A stretch of DNA of 9,274 bases from positions 1 to 9,274 of the forward strand of contig JAISDL010000177.1 in the NCBI GenBank assembly GCA_031264825.1, read 5' to 3'. The notes below the pieces were generated by a model that worked only from the letters and a program-made list of their open reading frames with translations, had not been told where the DNA came from and did no database searches. The translations under genes and the position numbers were made by a program. Positions 1 through 6,692 of the stretch are shown here, piece after piece (the stretch's first letter is position 1; every line of letters begins with the position of its first letter). This DNA is from Accumulibacter sp. (GTDB lineage Bacteria > Pseudomonadota > Gammaproteobacteria > Burkholderiales > Rhodocyclaceae).

Positions 1-120
1 TTTGCCCGCGCCGTTCGGGCCGAGGAAGGCGAACAACTCGCCTTTTGTCACCGTCAGCGAAAGAGCGTCGAGCGCCAGGACGCCTTGGTACGACTTGACG
101 AGTTTCTCGACGCGGATCAT
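1..120 (-). CDS. ABC transporter ATP-binding protein, N-terminal 40 codons (runs off the window)
   Basis: The reading frame starts at the ATG at 120-118 and is open to the left edge, so only the first 40 residues are present. They begin MIRVEKLVKSYQG and end with the Walker A motif as GPNGAGK (residues 34-40), where the ATP phosphates bind. The GPNGAGK form of the P-loop is common in exporter and ABC-2 type ATPases, whereas the importer ATPase further right has GPSGSGK, so this is a different transporter. A strong ribosome binding site, GGAGG, lies 8 bases upstream of the ATG and supports this start. The gene follows the lipoprotein gene by 49 bases in the same direction and may be cotranscribed with it. 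The signature motif, Walker B and any partner permease lie outside the window, so the substrate cannot be inferred. Confidence 0.9.
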   Translation of the reverse strand, partial: MIRVEKLVKSYQGVLALDALSLTVTKGELFAFLGPNGAGK

Positions 121-169
121 TCAGGATGCCTCCGCCCGCGACGCCGTCAGGGGAAGGCAAGCCCGCGCG

Positions 170-688
170 TCAGGCGCACGAGCGTTTGCCTCCGATCCAG
201 ATGCAACTTCTCACGCATTGTATCTCGGTGATTTTCGCGGATTTCACGTCTTTGACCGAGTTCGACGTGATGCTCAGGGCGATGATTTTATCGACGCGCC
301 CGTCTTCGGGCTTCTTGGTATAGTATTCGACGTTGATGCGCGTGAAATTCGCCGCCATCTTGATCGTGTTCCCTCTTTCGCCGTAGAGCGTGTAGAAAAT
401 TTGCAGGGGCTGGCACACGTGGACGTACGAGAAATCTCCGCTGATCCTCATCAGGTCGCTGTAGTTGTCTTCCTGCGCAAGGGTGAAATTGAATTTGAAA
501 TTCATGGGTACGTTCCTGCCTCTCCCGACAACGATCTTTCCGGGTCTCCCGGCAGGCGTCTGAGCGCTCGGCAACGTTACGCCCGGCAGTGTCGCCGTCG
601 CCACGCCCTGCAACATTTTATCGACCGATTCCAGCTCGGCGGCGCAGCCCGCGAGAAGTACAACAAGCCCGAAAACCAATTTCCTCAT
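170..688 (-). CDS. Putative lipoprotein of unknown function, 172 aa
   Basis: I do not recognise this protein family. The N-terminus is a clear lipoprotein signal: MRK, a hydrophobic stretch (residues 4-12), then the lipobox LAGC with the lipidated cysteine at residue 15. The residues after it are alanines, not the aspartate that retains lipoproteins in the inner membrane of enterobacteria, so an outer-membrane location is plausible. Residues 30-60 are rich in Pro, Gly and Thr and look like a flexible linker. The remainder alternates hydrophobic and polar residues as expected for a beta-rich domain. Four further cysteines (92, 158, 162, 171), three of them close to the C-terminus, could form disulfides. 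The start has only a weak AAGG ribosome binding site 8 bases upstream. Base composition looks visibly less GC-rich than the neighbouring genes. Same strand as the ABC ATPase, so it could be an accessory part of that system, but nothing in the sequence proves it. Confidence 0.75.
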   Translation of the reverse strand: MRKLVFGLVVLLAGCAAELESVDKMLQGVATATLPGVTLPSAQTPAGRPGKIVVGRGRNVPMNFKFNFTLAQEDNYSDLMRISGDFSYVHVCQPLQIFYTLYGERGNTIKMAANFTRINVEYYTKKPEDGRVDKIIALSITSNSVKDVKSAKITEIQCVRSCIWIGGKRSCA

Positions 689-740
689 TCGTTTGACCTT
701 ATGTGTAAAAATTGTGATTGAAAGAAGTGCGTCGCGGATT

Positions 741-772
741 GTATCGGATTTTCGATACGCGGGTAACCCGCG
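741..772 (-). terminator. Two adjacent hairpins between metY-type gene and lipoprotein gene; possible weak terminator or attenuator
   Basis: The 102-base gap 689-790 holds two perfect inverted repeats. One is a palindrome with 7-base arms CGCGGGT/ACCCGCG at 758-764 and 766-772. The other has 6-base arms GTATCG/CGATAC at 741-746 and 753-758; the two share base 758, so both cannot form fully at once. On the minus strand the GC-rich stem comes first after the stop codon at 791. No uninterrupted T run follows either stem, so this is not a textbook Rho-independent terminator. It may mark the end of the long operon, reduce read-through into the lipoprotein gene, or be a protein-binding site. I see no convincing -35/-10 pair for the lipoprotein gene. 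Confidence 0.3.
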
Positions 773-790
773 CCGTCACAAGCGATGGCA

Positions 791-2071
791 TCAGGTCTTC
801 GACAGCGCGCGGTCGATATCCCAGAGGATGTCGTCGAGCGTTTCCAGGCCGACCGAGAGGCGGACGAGGTCGGGCGGGACGCCGGCGGCGATCTGCTGTT
901 CCTCGTTCATCTGGCGGTGCGTCGTCGACGCCGGGTGGATGACGAGCGTCTTCGCGTCGCCGATATTGGCGAGGTGCGAGAGGAATTCGACGCTTTCGAT
1001 GAATTTCTTGCCCGCCTGCGCGCCGCCGCGAATCCCGAACGAGAGAACGCCGCCGCTGCCGCGCGGGAGGTATTTTTGCGCGAGCGCGTACGAGGGGCTC
1101 GACGGTAGCGACGGGTAGTTGACCCACGCGACTTTCGGATGCGACTCCAGGAAGCGCGCGACGGCGAGCGCGTTCTCGCAGTGCCGCTCCATCCGCAAGG
1201 ACAGCGTCTCGACGCCCTGGAGGAGCAAAAAGGCGTTGAACGGCGAGAGCGCGGGGCCGAAGGTGCGGAGGATTTCCATTCGGCATTTCGTGATGAACGC
1301 GAAGTCCCCGAAAGTCTCGTAAAAGCGCACGTCGTGGTAGCCGATCGAAGGCTCGGTCATGCACGGGAAATTCCCGTTATCCCAAGGGAATTTCCCCGAT
1401 TCGACGACGACCCCGCCCAGCGTCGTCCCGTGTCCGCCCAGGTATTTCGTCGCCGAGTGCAGGACGACGGCGGCGCCCCATTCAAAGGGGCGGCAGAGCC
1501 AGGGCGACGCGAAGGTGTTGTCGACGAAGAGCGGGAGTCCCGCGTCGCCGGCGATTTTTGCCACGCGCTCGATGTCGAGGACATTCAGCGACGGGTTGCC
1601 GATCGTTTCGGCGTAGATCGCCTTCGTCTTCGGCGTGATCGCGTGCGCGAAGTTTTCCGGGTCGTCCGAGTCGACGAAGTGCGTCTGGATGCCGAGCTTT
1701 CGGAAATTGACGTCGAGTTGCGAGTAGGTTCCGCCGTAGAGCGTGCGCGCCGCGACGATCTCGTCGCCGGTCTCGGCGATGTTGAAGAGCGCGACCATCT
1801 GCGCCGCGAGGCCGCTTGCGACGGCGAGCGCCGCGCGTCCGCCCTCGAGCGCGGCGACGCGCTCTTCGAGGACGGCGACCGTCGGGTTCGAGAGGCGCGT
1901 ATAGACGTTGCCGAAGGTCTGGAGGTTGAAGAGGCTCGCGGCCTGCTCGGTCGATTCGAACACGTACGACGTCGTCTGATAGATCGGGACGGCGCGGCTC
2001 GCGGTCGTGGCGTCGGGAACCTGCCCCGCGTGGAGGCTCAGGGTGTCGAATCCGTATTTGTGGTCGGGCAT
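791..2071 (-). CDS. metY: O-acetylhomoserine sulfhydrylase (O-acetylhomoserine aminocarboxypropyltransferase), PLP-dependent
   Basis: This cytoplasmic enzyme of the Cys/Met-metabolism PLP family joins O-acetylhomoserine with sulfide to give homocysteine, or with methanethiol to give methionine. The 426 residues match the usual length of about 430. Visible motifs are VYTRLSNPT (57-64, phosphate and cofactor binding from the partner subunit), LYGGTY (111-116, tyrosine stacking on PLP), ETIGNPSLNV (155-164), FVDNTFASP (182-190, Asp184 for the pyridine nitrogen) and HSATKYLGGHG (205-215) with the Schiff-base lysine at 209. The C-terminus has HPASTTHRQM (379-388) and VRLSVGLE (403-410). The long insert around residues 225-265 is typical of MetY and less so of cystathionine gamma-synthases. 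The frame stays open further upstream, but the ATG at 2071 has an AAAGGAA ribosome site inside the end of the preceding gene and fits the family start. It is 11 bases after the CoA-binding protein gene and looks translated from the same mRNA. A methionine gamma-lyase role is less likely but not excluded. Confidence 0.93.
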   Translation of the reverse strand: MPDHKYGFDTLSLHAGQVPDATTASRAVPIYQTTSYVFESTEQAASLFNLQTFGNVYTRLSNPTVAVLEERVAALEGGRAALAVASGLAAQMVALFNIAETGDEIVAARTLYGGTYSQLDVNFRKLGIQTHFVDSDDPENFAHAITPKTKAIYAETIGNPSLNVLDIERVAKIAGDAGLPLFVDNTFASPWLCRPFEWGAAVVLHSATKYLGGHGTTLGGVVVESGKFPWDNGNFPCMTEPSIGYHDVRFYETFGDFAFITKCRMEILRTFGPALSPFNAFLLLQGVETLSLRMERHCENALAVARFLESHPKVAWVNYPSLPSSPSYALAQKYLPRGSGGVLSFGIRGGAQAGKKFIESVEFLSHLANIGDAKTLVIHPASTTHRQMNEEQQIAAGVPPDLVRLSVGLETLDDILWDIDRALSKT

Positions 2072-2082
2072 GGGGTTTCCTT

Positions 2083-2547
2083 TCAAGGCGTTGTCGGGCG
2101 GCGCGACGAGATGACCCCCGTATTCACGCCCATCCAGTTGAGACCGCCGAAGAGGCGGCCGTATTCGATTTTGACGCAGCGGTCCATGACGACTTCGAGT
2201 CCGGCGTCCTCGGCGATTTTTTTCGCCTCCTCGTTGATGACGCCGATCTGCATCCAGAGCGTCTTCGCGCCGATCGTGACCGCGTCGCGCGCAATCGGAA
2301 CGCAGTCTTCGGGTTTGCGAAAAACGTCGACGAGGTCGACCGGGAAGGGGATCGCCTTCAGGTCGGGGTAGGACTTCTCGCCGAGGATTTCGGAATGCCT
2401 CGGGTTGACGGGGACGATGCGGTAGCCGTGCTCCTTCATGTACTTCGCCGCGAAGTAGCTCGGACGGAACCAGTCGGCCGAAAGACCGACGACGGCCAGC
2501 GTATGCGCGTCGCTCAGGATGCGGCGCAGGGTCAGGATGTCGCTCAT
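2083..2547 (-). CDS. YccU-type CoA-binding protein, 154 aa
   Basis: A small single-domain protein of the CoA-binding (Rossmann-like) family related to the nucleotide-binding domain of succinyl-CoA synthetase. Visible family segments are AVVGLSADWFRPSYFAAKYM (18-37), RIVPVNPR (43-50), DVFRKPED (74-81), GAKTLWMQIGVIN (93-105), MDRCVKIEYGRL (121-132) and the C-terminal NWMGVNTGVISSRR (137-150). The family's exact reaction is not established; binding of CoA or an acyl-CoA is expected. I chose the ATG at 2547 because the conserved region begins directly after it. It has only a weak GGAAAA ribosome site. An in-frame GTG at 2604 has GGAG seven bases upstream and would add 19 residues, so the start is not settled. 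The gene lies 100 bases after the crotonase gene and 11 bases before the sulfhydrylase gene, so its product probably acts beside one or both. Confidence 0.88.
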   Translation of the reverse strand: MSDILTLRRILSDAHTLAVVGLSADWFRPSYFAAKYMKEHGYRIVPVNPRHSEILGEKSYPDLKAIPFPVDLVDVFRKPEDCVPIARDAVTIGAKTLWMQIGVINEEAKKIAEDAGLEVVMDRCVKIEYGRLFGGLNWMGVNTGVISSRRPTTP

Positions 2548-2647
2548 GGGTTTTCCAAACGTTTTTCCGCGCGAACGAAACCAACCCGCCCGCGCGGCGG
2601 TCACTCGGCTACTCCAACGCGCGCGTCAGAAAACCCGCGCCGCGAGA

Positions 2648-3442
2648 CTACGCATTACACCAGACTGGAGTGCGTTTGTCGATGAAAGCAGAGATTCCCT
2701 CCTGCGCGTCGAGCGCCTGGAGGTTTTCGACCATGACGCCCTGCGCGTACGCGTAGGCGTCGGCGAGCGACAACTCGGCCTGCCGGTAGAACGCCTCCTT
2801 GCCGACGGCGAGCGTATGGCGCGATTTCGCCGCGATCTTCGCCGCGAGCGCGGCCACCGTCGCGTCGAGTTCGCCTTCGGGGACGATTTCGTTGACGAGT
2901 CCGAAGCGCAGCGCCGTCGGCGCGTCGATCAAATCGCCGAGCAGGAGCATCTGCATCGCGTGCTTGTGCGACATATTGCGCGTGAGCGCGACCATCGGCG
3001 TCGAGCAGAAAAAGCCGATGTTGACGCCGGGCGTCGCAAAGCGCGTCGAATCCGCGGCGACCGCGAGGTCGCACGTCGCGACGAGCTGTGCGCCCGCCGC
3101 CGTCGCAATCCCGTGCGCGCGCGCGATGACAGGCTGCGGGAGCGAGACGATGCGCTGCATCAGTTTTCCGCACGCGGCGAAGAGCTTTTCGGCGTAATCG
3201 CGCCCAAAGGCGTTCGCGCGCATCTCTTTCAAGTCGTGTCCCGAACAAAAAGCCGGACCCGCGCCGGAGAGGACGACGACGAAAGCGGACTTGTCGTCGG
3301 CAATCGCGTCGAATTCGGCGATGAGCGCGTCGATCATGCCCTGCGAAAGCGCGTTGCGCGCCTGCGGGCGGTTGAGCGTCAGGCGGACGACGCCGCCATC
3401 CTGTTGTTTCAAAACGAAGGGTTCTTGCGTACTGGAAGTCAT
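2648..3442 (-). CDS. Crotonase-fold protein (enoyl-CoA hydratase/isomerase family), ECHDC3-like
   Basis: A 264-residue crotonase superfamily member. Such proteins bind an acyl-CoA and stabilise an enolate in an oxyanion hole; members hydrate, isomerise, hydrolyse or cleave. The oxyanion hole is visible as FCSGHDL (65-71, Gly68) and GIATAAGAQLVATCD (111-125, Gly117). The segment ATPGVNIGFFCSTPMVALTR (136-155) and the C-terminal AQEGISAFIDKRTPVW (246-261) resemble mammalian ECHDC3 more than classical enoyl-CoA hydratase. The two catalytic glutamates of the classical hydratase align with Gln119 and Gly139 here, so simple hydratase chemistry is doubtful. Start ATG at 3442 has an AAGGA ribosome site 6 bases upstream. 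It follows CoA-transferase subunit B by 36 bases in the same operon, so its substrate is probably the CoA ester made by that enzyme. Family assignment is firm; the reaction is unknown. Confidence 0.9.
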   Translation of the reverse strand: MTSSTQEPFVLKQQDGGVVRLTLNRPQARNALSQGMIDALIAEFDAIADDKSAFVVVLSGAGPAFCSGHDLKEMRANAFGRDYAEKLFAACGKLMQRIVSLPQPVIARAHGIATAAGAQLVATCDLAVAADSTRFATPGVNIGFFCSTPMVALTRNMSHKHAMQMLLLGDLIDAPTALRFGLVNEIVPEGELDATVAALAAKIAAKSRHTLAVGKEAFYRQAELSLADAYAYAQGVMVENLQALDAQEGISAFIDKRTPVWCNA

Positions 3443-3478
3443 AAGGTTTCCTTTTGGGTCGTGTCGGTCGGAGGATTA

Positions 3479-4273
3479 TTATTTTTTGCGTAACATGCCC
3501 GTTTTATCGACTTCGCGCAAGGCCAAAAGCTCGATTTCGGTCGCGTCGGGGACTTGCGAAGCGTCTTTGGCGACTTTCAAGTCCCAACCCGTGCTCGCGC
3601 GGATTTCGTCGACGTTCGAGAACGAGAACCACGCGGAAAGCTCGAACTCCTTCGTTTCCGGGTGCGGGCGCAGGATGCCGAGCGTCGTGATGATCGCCGA
3701 CGGGCCGCCGCCGATGAGACCCAGGCGTTCGCGCGCATCGCCGCCGTCGAGGTAGCCCGGAGAAGAAATATACTCGACCTTATCGACGAAGCGCTTCTTC
3801 TCGTGATTCGCCATGATGACGAAGCGCCGCGCGCCGCTCGCAATGTCGTTCGCGCCACCCGCGCCGGTCAGGCGCGTTTTGGGCGGCGCGTAGCTTTGGC
3901 CGATCTCGCGCCCCCAGATTCCGGTCGTATTGACGTTGCCGAACTTATCGACCTGCGCCGCGCCGATCACGCCGACGTCGCAACGCCCCGAAGCGACGAG
4001 AAAGCCGAGCGCGTCGATCGCGTTCGTGAAGCTCACCGCGTTCGACGAAATCCGGTTGCACTCGATCCCCCACGGCAGACCGCCGACCGGTGTCGCGCCG
4101 AAAACGCCGCCCTCGGTGATCGAGCGGACGTTCGGCGCGTGGCACGCCTGCGCGAAGTAACCCGCGAGCATCGAAAGACCGACGCCGAAGATCGCGAGTT
4201 CGCCGTCGCGGATTTCCCTCCCCGTCGCGATCGCCATCATCTCCTGCCGTGTCGTGGGAAGATTCGCGCTCAT
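3479..4273 (-). CDS. Class I CoA-transferase subunit B, glutaconate CoA-transferase type
   Basis: The beta subunit of a class I CoA-transferase, which moves CoA from one acyl-CoA to another carboxylic acid through a glutamyl-CoA enzyme intermediate. The 264 residues are close to the 266 of glutaconate CoA-transferase subunit B. The segment SITEGGVFGATPVGGLPWGI (51-70) matches the family pattern of Glu-x-Gly followed by a GA-x-P and a P-x-x-I element; Glu54 falls exactly at the number of the catalytic glutamate of the Acidaminococcus enzyme. GVIGAAQVDKFGNVNTTGIW (100-119) and LTGAGGANDIASGARRFVIM (135-154) are further typical blocks. Retention of the glutamate argues for a transferase and against an IpdAB-like ring hydrolase, which lacks it. 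The start ATG shares one base with the TAA stop of subunit A (TAATG), which implies translational coupling and equal subunit amounts. A longer upstream frame exists, but it only overlaps subunit A. Confidence 0.92.
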   Translation of the reverse strand: MSANLPTTRQEMMAIATGREIRDGELAIFGVGLSMLAGYFAQACHAPNVRSITEGGVFGATPVGGLPWGIECNRISSNAVSFTNAIDALGFLVASGRCDVGVIGAAQVDKFGNVNTTGIWGREIGQSYAPPKTRLTGAGGANDIASGARRFVIMANHEKKRFVDKVEYISSPGYLDGGDARERLGLIGGGPSAIITTLGILRPHPETKEFELSAWFSFSNVDEIRASTGWDLKVAKDASQVPDATEIELLALREVDKTGMLRKK

Positions 4274-5277
4274 TACTCGTCTCCTTTCAAAGCGTTTTGC
4301 GCGACGAGCGTTTCGACCTCTTCGCGCGTTTTGATCCATTTGCGGTAAGGGTCGAGCAAAAAACTCGTTGAGGACTTCTGAAGTCTCTCGACCGTTTCGG
4401 CGCCGATCGCGGCGAGGTAATCGTCGAGGCTCGCCGTCTTCGTCACGAACTTTTCGACGTAACGCGCCGTCCCCTCCTCGGTGGCGAGTTCCTCGTTCAT
4501 CAAACGCATATGCGCCTCGTCGATGTCGTAAGCCCCCGGCGAGCTTTGCGGCCACGCCGCGAAAGGCTGCCAGACGACCGCGTCGACGAGGACGCCGGGA
4601 ATCCGCACGAGGTTCGGGTACTGCCGCGCGCACGCGGGGTCGACGATGTGGTCGGCGACGAGGACGAGCTTTTTTGCCGCGCGCGAGAGTTCGAAGCGGC
4701 TCCACTCGGTCCCGATCATGATCGCGTTGCCTTCGGGGTCGGAGAGCGTCACGTGGATCGCCGCAAGCTCGGGCTTGAGGGAGATAAGCGCGCCGAGCTT
4801 CTTCCCGGTGAAAGGGTCGGTGACGGCGGGAATCTTCTCCTCGGCGGGGTAGACGTCGGGCGCGAACGCGCTGCGCCACGCGATATCCGAGCCGACGTTG
4901 ACCGTCGCGGGGACGAAAGGCCAGTTCATCGCGCCGCCCAGGAAGCGCAGCGCCATCGAAAGGTTCGAATAATCTTCGAGCGCGAGGCGCCCACTCTCGA
5001 CGGCGCGGCGCAGGCCGTTGGCGAAACCGAAGACTTCGAGTCCCGAAAAACCGCATTCGGCACGGTCGACGGCGCCCGCGGCGGCGAGGAGGTTGAGTTG
5101 CTGCGAATTGCAGTGGAAAAGCGCGTGAAGCCTTACGCGCTTCTGGCGCAGGAGTTCGCGCCCGAAGGCGATCGCGTCCGAACCGACGGGGAGCGCCGCG
5201 CCGCTGGCGTACTGCATGCCGTCGGCGGAAAATCGCGCGACGGCGTCGCGCAAACTGAGAAGTTTATTCGTGCTCAT
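4273..5277 (-). CDS. Class I CoA-transferase subunit A, glutaconate CoA-transferase type
   Basis: The alpha subunit partner of the next gene; 334 residues, near the 320 of glutaconate CoA-transferase subunit A. It starts with the usual KLLSLRDAVARF (5-16) and a glycine/alanine turn (DGMQYASGAALP, 19-30), where many relatives have a GG-F oxyanion segment. The central block LAAIHVTLSDPEGNAIMIGT (171-190) followed by AAKKLVLVADHIVDP (200-214) is characteristic of the family. The acceptor acid cannot be read from the sequence; the family includes glutaconate, 3-oxoacid and steroid-ring enzymes. No good ribosome site precedes the ATG: the 15 bases after the thioredoxin gene's stop are nearly all A, so initiation probably depends on coupling to the upstream gene. 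The frame ends in TAA overlapping the subunit B start. Confidence 0.9.
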   Translation of the reverse strand: MSTNKLLSLRDAVARFSADGMQYASGAALPVGSDAIAFGRELLRQKRVRLHALFHCNSQQLNLLAAAGAVDRAECGFSGLEVFGFANGLRRAVESGRLALEDYSNLSMALRFLGGAMNWPFVPATVNVGSDIAWRSAFAPDVYPAEEKIPAVTDPFTGKKLGALISLKPELAAIHVTLSDPEGNAIMIGTEWSRFELSRAAKKLVLVADHIVDPACARQYPNLVRIPGVLVDAVVWQPFAAWPQSSPGAYDIDEAHMRLMNEELATEEGTARYVEKFVTKTASLDDYLAAIGAETVERLQKSSTSFLLDPYRKWIKTREEVETLVAQNALKGDE

Positions 5278-5292
5278 GGTTTTTTCATTTTT

Positions 5293-5823
5293 TCAGCGTT
5301 TGGAAGAAAGGTTTTTGTCATCATAAAACGGACGTTCTTCGTAGCGCGCCTCGGAGACGTAGCGCACGAGGCGCAAAAACTCCGGGACGCGCAAGAATTC
5401 GCCCGTATAACGGTATTCGAGGCTGCCGTCGCGGTCGAAGAACGCGAAAGACGGCGCCCCCAGGATGTGCAGCGCTTCGGCGACTTCGGGCGCGGAACGC
5501 CTGTCCCCCCGCGTATCGACCAGCGGAAGGGGCGAGGCGAGGTTGACGCGGACACCGCGATAGACGCGGCCAAAGTCTTTTTCGGCTTGGGGGGAGGAAA
5601 AGACCTCGCGCTTCATTTTCAGGCAGTTCGGGCAATCGGGCAGCTCGAAAAAAACGACGAGCCGCCGCCCCTCGGCGCGCGCGTGCCTCACTTCCGCCGC
5701 GAGGTCGCGCGCCTCGACGCCGAAGAGCGCCGCGAACGCCGGGGCGGAAGTGAAAAAAACGAAGAACGCGAGGGACAGAATCCGCGCGTACCGGCGCGCG
5801 AAAGGAGGGATACGACACGCCAT
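5293..5823 (-). CDS. Secreted thioredoxin-like protein with CPNC motif
   Basis: A 176-residue thioredoxin-fold protein. Residues 1-31 form a Sec signal: arginines in 4-14, a hydrophobic core ILSLAFFVFF (15-24) and an AFA cleavage site before residue 32, so the protein acts in the periplasm. The mature part has VVFFELPDCPNCLKMKREVF (56-75) with the redox pair Cys64 and Cys67 as C-P-N-C, and the cis-proline loop GAPSFAFFD (122-130, Pro124). RVNLASPLPLVDTRGD (92-107) is the middle strand and loop seen in SoxW and other thioredoxin-like proteins. The ATG at 5823 lies 2 bases after the permease stop, without its own ribosome site, suggesting coupling. An ATG at 5886 in frame would bury the signal peptide and overlap the permease, so I rejected it. 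It may keep thiols reduced on a periplasmic partner, such as the binding protein of this operon; the target is an inference. Confidence 0.85.
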   Translation of the reverse strand: MACRIPPFARRYARILSLAFFVFFTSAPAFAALFGVEARDLAAEVRHARAEGRRLVVFFELPDCPNCLKMKREVFSSPQAEKDFGRVYRGVRVNLASPLPLVDTRGDRRSAPEVAEALHILGAPSFAFFDRDGSLEYRYTGEFLRVPEFLRLVRYVSEARYEERPFYDDKNLSSKR

Positions 5824-5825
5824 CG

Positions 5826-6665
5826 TCAGCGCAGCCAGAAAAGCGCCCGGTGGCGGAGCGCGTCGAGCAGCGTCATGCACAGCCACGTGACCGCGCCGGT
5901 ATAAATGATCCCCGCGACCATCTTCGGGTAGTCGGCGAAGTCGGCGTAATACTGGATAAAGCGCCCGAGGCCCGCGTTCGCGCCGAAAAGCTCGGCGACC
6001 GTCAGCAGGATGAAAGAAAAGCCGAGGCCGACGCCCATCCCCGCGAAGATATGCGGCAGACTCGCCGGAAAGACGACGCGCGTCAAAGTCTCGAAGCGCG
6101 TAAAGCCCAGGACGCGCGCGTTATCGCGGTAATGCGCGTCGATCGCGTGCGCGCCCGCGGCGGCGTTGTGAAAAATCGGCCAGAACGCACCGATGAAGAC
6201 GACGAAAATCGCCGAGAGGCGGAAGGTCGGGAGGACCGCGATCGCGTACGGGATATACACCGTCGGCGGGATCGGCGAGACGACCTTCGCGAACGGAAAG
6301 AAAGCGCGCCCCAGGCCCGGCAGGACGCCCGCGACGAGGCCGAGCACCGTCCCCGCGACGACGGCGAAGAGATAGCCGGGAGCAAGGATGTAGAACGACG
6401 AGACCGTTCCTTTCCAGAGTTCCGGCAAGGATTCGAGCAAGGCCTTCCCGACCGTCATCGGCGCCGGAAGCAGGGGATTCGTTTGCTGGTCGATGAAGAA
6501 CGAAGCCGCCTGCCACACGAAGAGGAGAAAGGCCCAGAACGCGAGCGCCTCCCACGCGACGAGGACGCGCCGCGTTCGCGCATCGCTGATTGTGCCGTCT
6601 TCGGCGCCTCGTCCCGCGCCGGGGAAGGTTTCGGAATTTTCCATGATCAGGGTTGCTTTCGACAT
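5826..6665 (-). CDS. ABC transporter permease, SsuC/TauC (NitT/TauT) family
   Basis: An inner-membrane permease of the binding-protein-dependent family that carries sulfonates, taurine, nitrate, thiamine precursors and others. Of 279 residues, hydrophobic segments are visible at roughly 36-57, 92-117, 131-168 (likely two), 205-229 and 247-268. The cytoplasmic EAA-type loop that contacts the ATPase is ARVLGFTRFETLTRVVFP (183-200) followed by ASLPHIFAGMGVG (201-213); the family's AELFGANAGLGRFI (224-237) comes next. The N-terminal 30 residues are polar. The start is uncertain: the ATG at 6665 has only AAGG 13 bases upstream, and an in-frame ATG at 6644 has no better site. The gene sits 27 bases after the ATPase gene and 2 bases before the thioredoxin gene. 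The substrate cannot be deduced from the permease alone. Confidence 0.92.
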   Translation of the reverse strand: MSKATLIMENSETFPGAGRGAEDGTISDARTRRVLVAWEALAFWAFLLFVWQAASFFIDQQTNPLLPAPMTVGKALLESLPELWKGTVSSFYILAPGYLFAVVAGTVLGLVAGVLPGLGRAFFPFAKVVSPIPPTVYIPYAIAVLPTFRLSAIFVVFIGAFWPIFHNAAAGAHAIDAHYRDNARVLGFTRFETLTRVVFPASLPHIFAGMGVGLGFSFILLTVAELFGANAGLGRFIQYYADFADYPKMVAGIIYTGAVTWLCMTLLDALRHRALFWLR

Positions 6666-6692
6666 AATGAGCTTTGAGCCTTGGGTAAAAAC

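Noticed and set aside
1139..2371. A 410-codon open frame on the plus strand opposite the sulfhydrylase and CoA-binding genes
   Set aside because: It is arginine- and charge-rich with no family motif and mirrors two well-supported minus-strand genes; long antisense frames are expected at this GC content.
4274..5056. Possible 260-residue N-terminal extension of CoA-transferase subunit B
   Set aside because: The extension is only the out-of-frame reading of subunit A; the family starts at the ATG at 4273, which overlaps the subunit A stop as TAATG.
4510..5904. A 464-codon open frame on the plus strand across CoA-transferase A and the thioredoxin gene
   Set aside because: No motifs, highly charged composition, and it crosses gene boundaries of clearly recognisable minus-strand proteins.
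5850..6677. A 275-codon open frame on the plus strand opposite the permease gene
   Set aside because: Composition is dominated by Arg, Asp and Glu, as expected for the complement of a hydrophobic GC-rich gene; no ribosome site or homology pattern.
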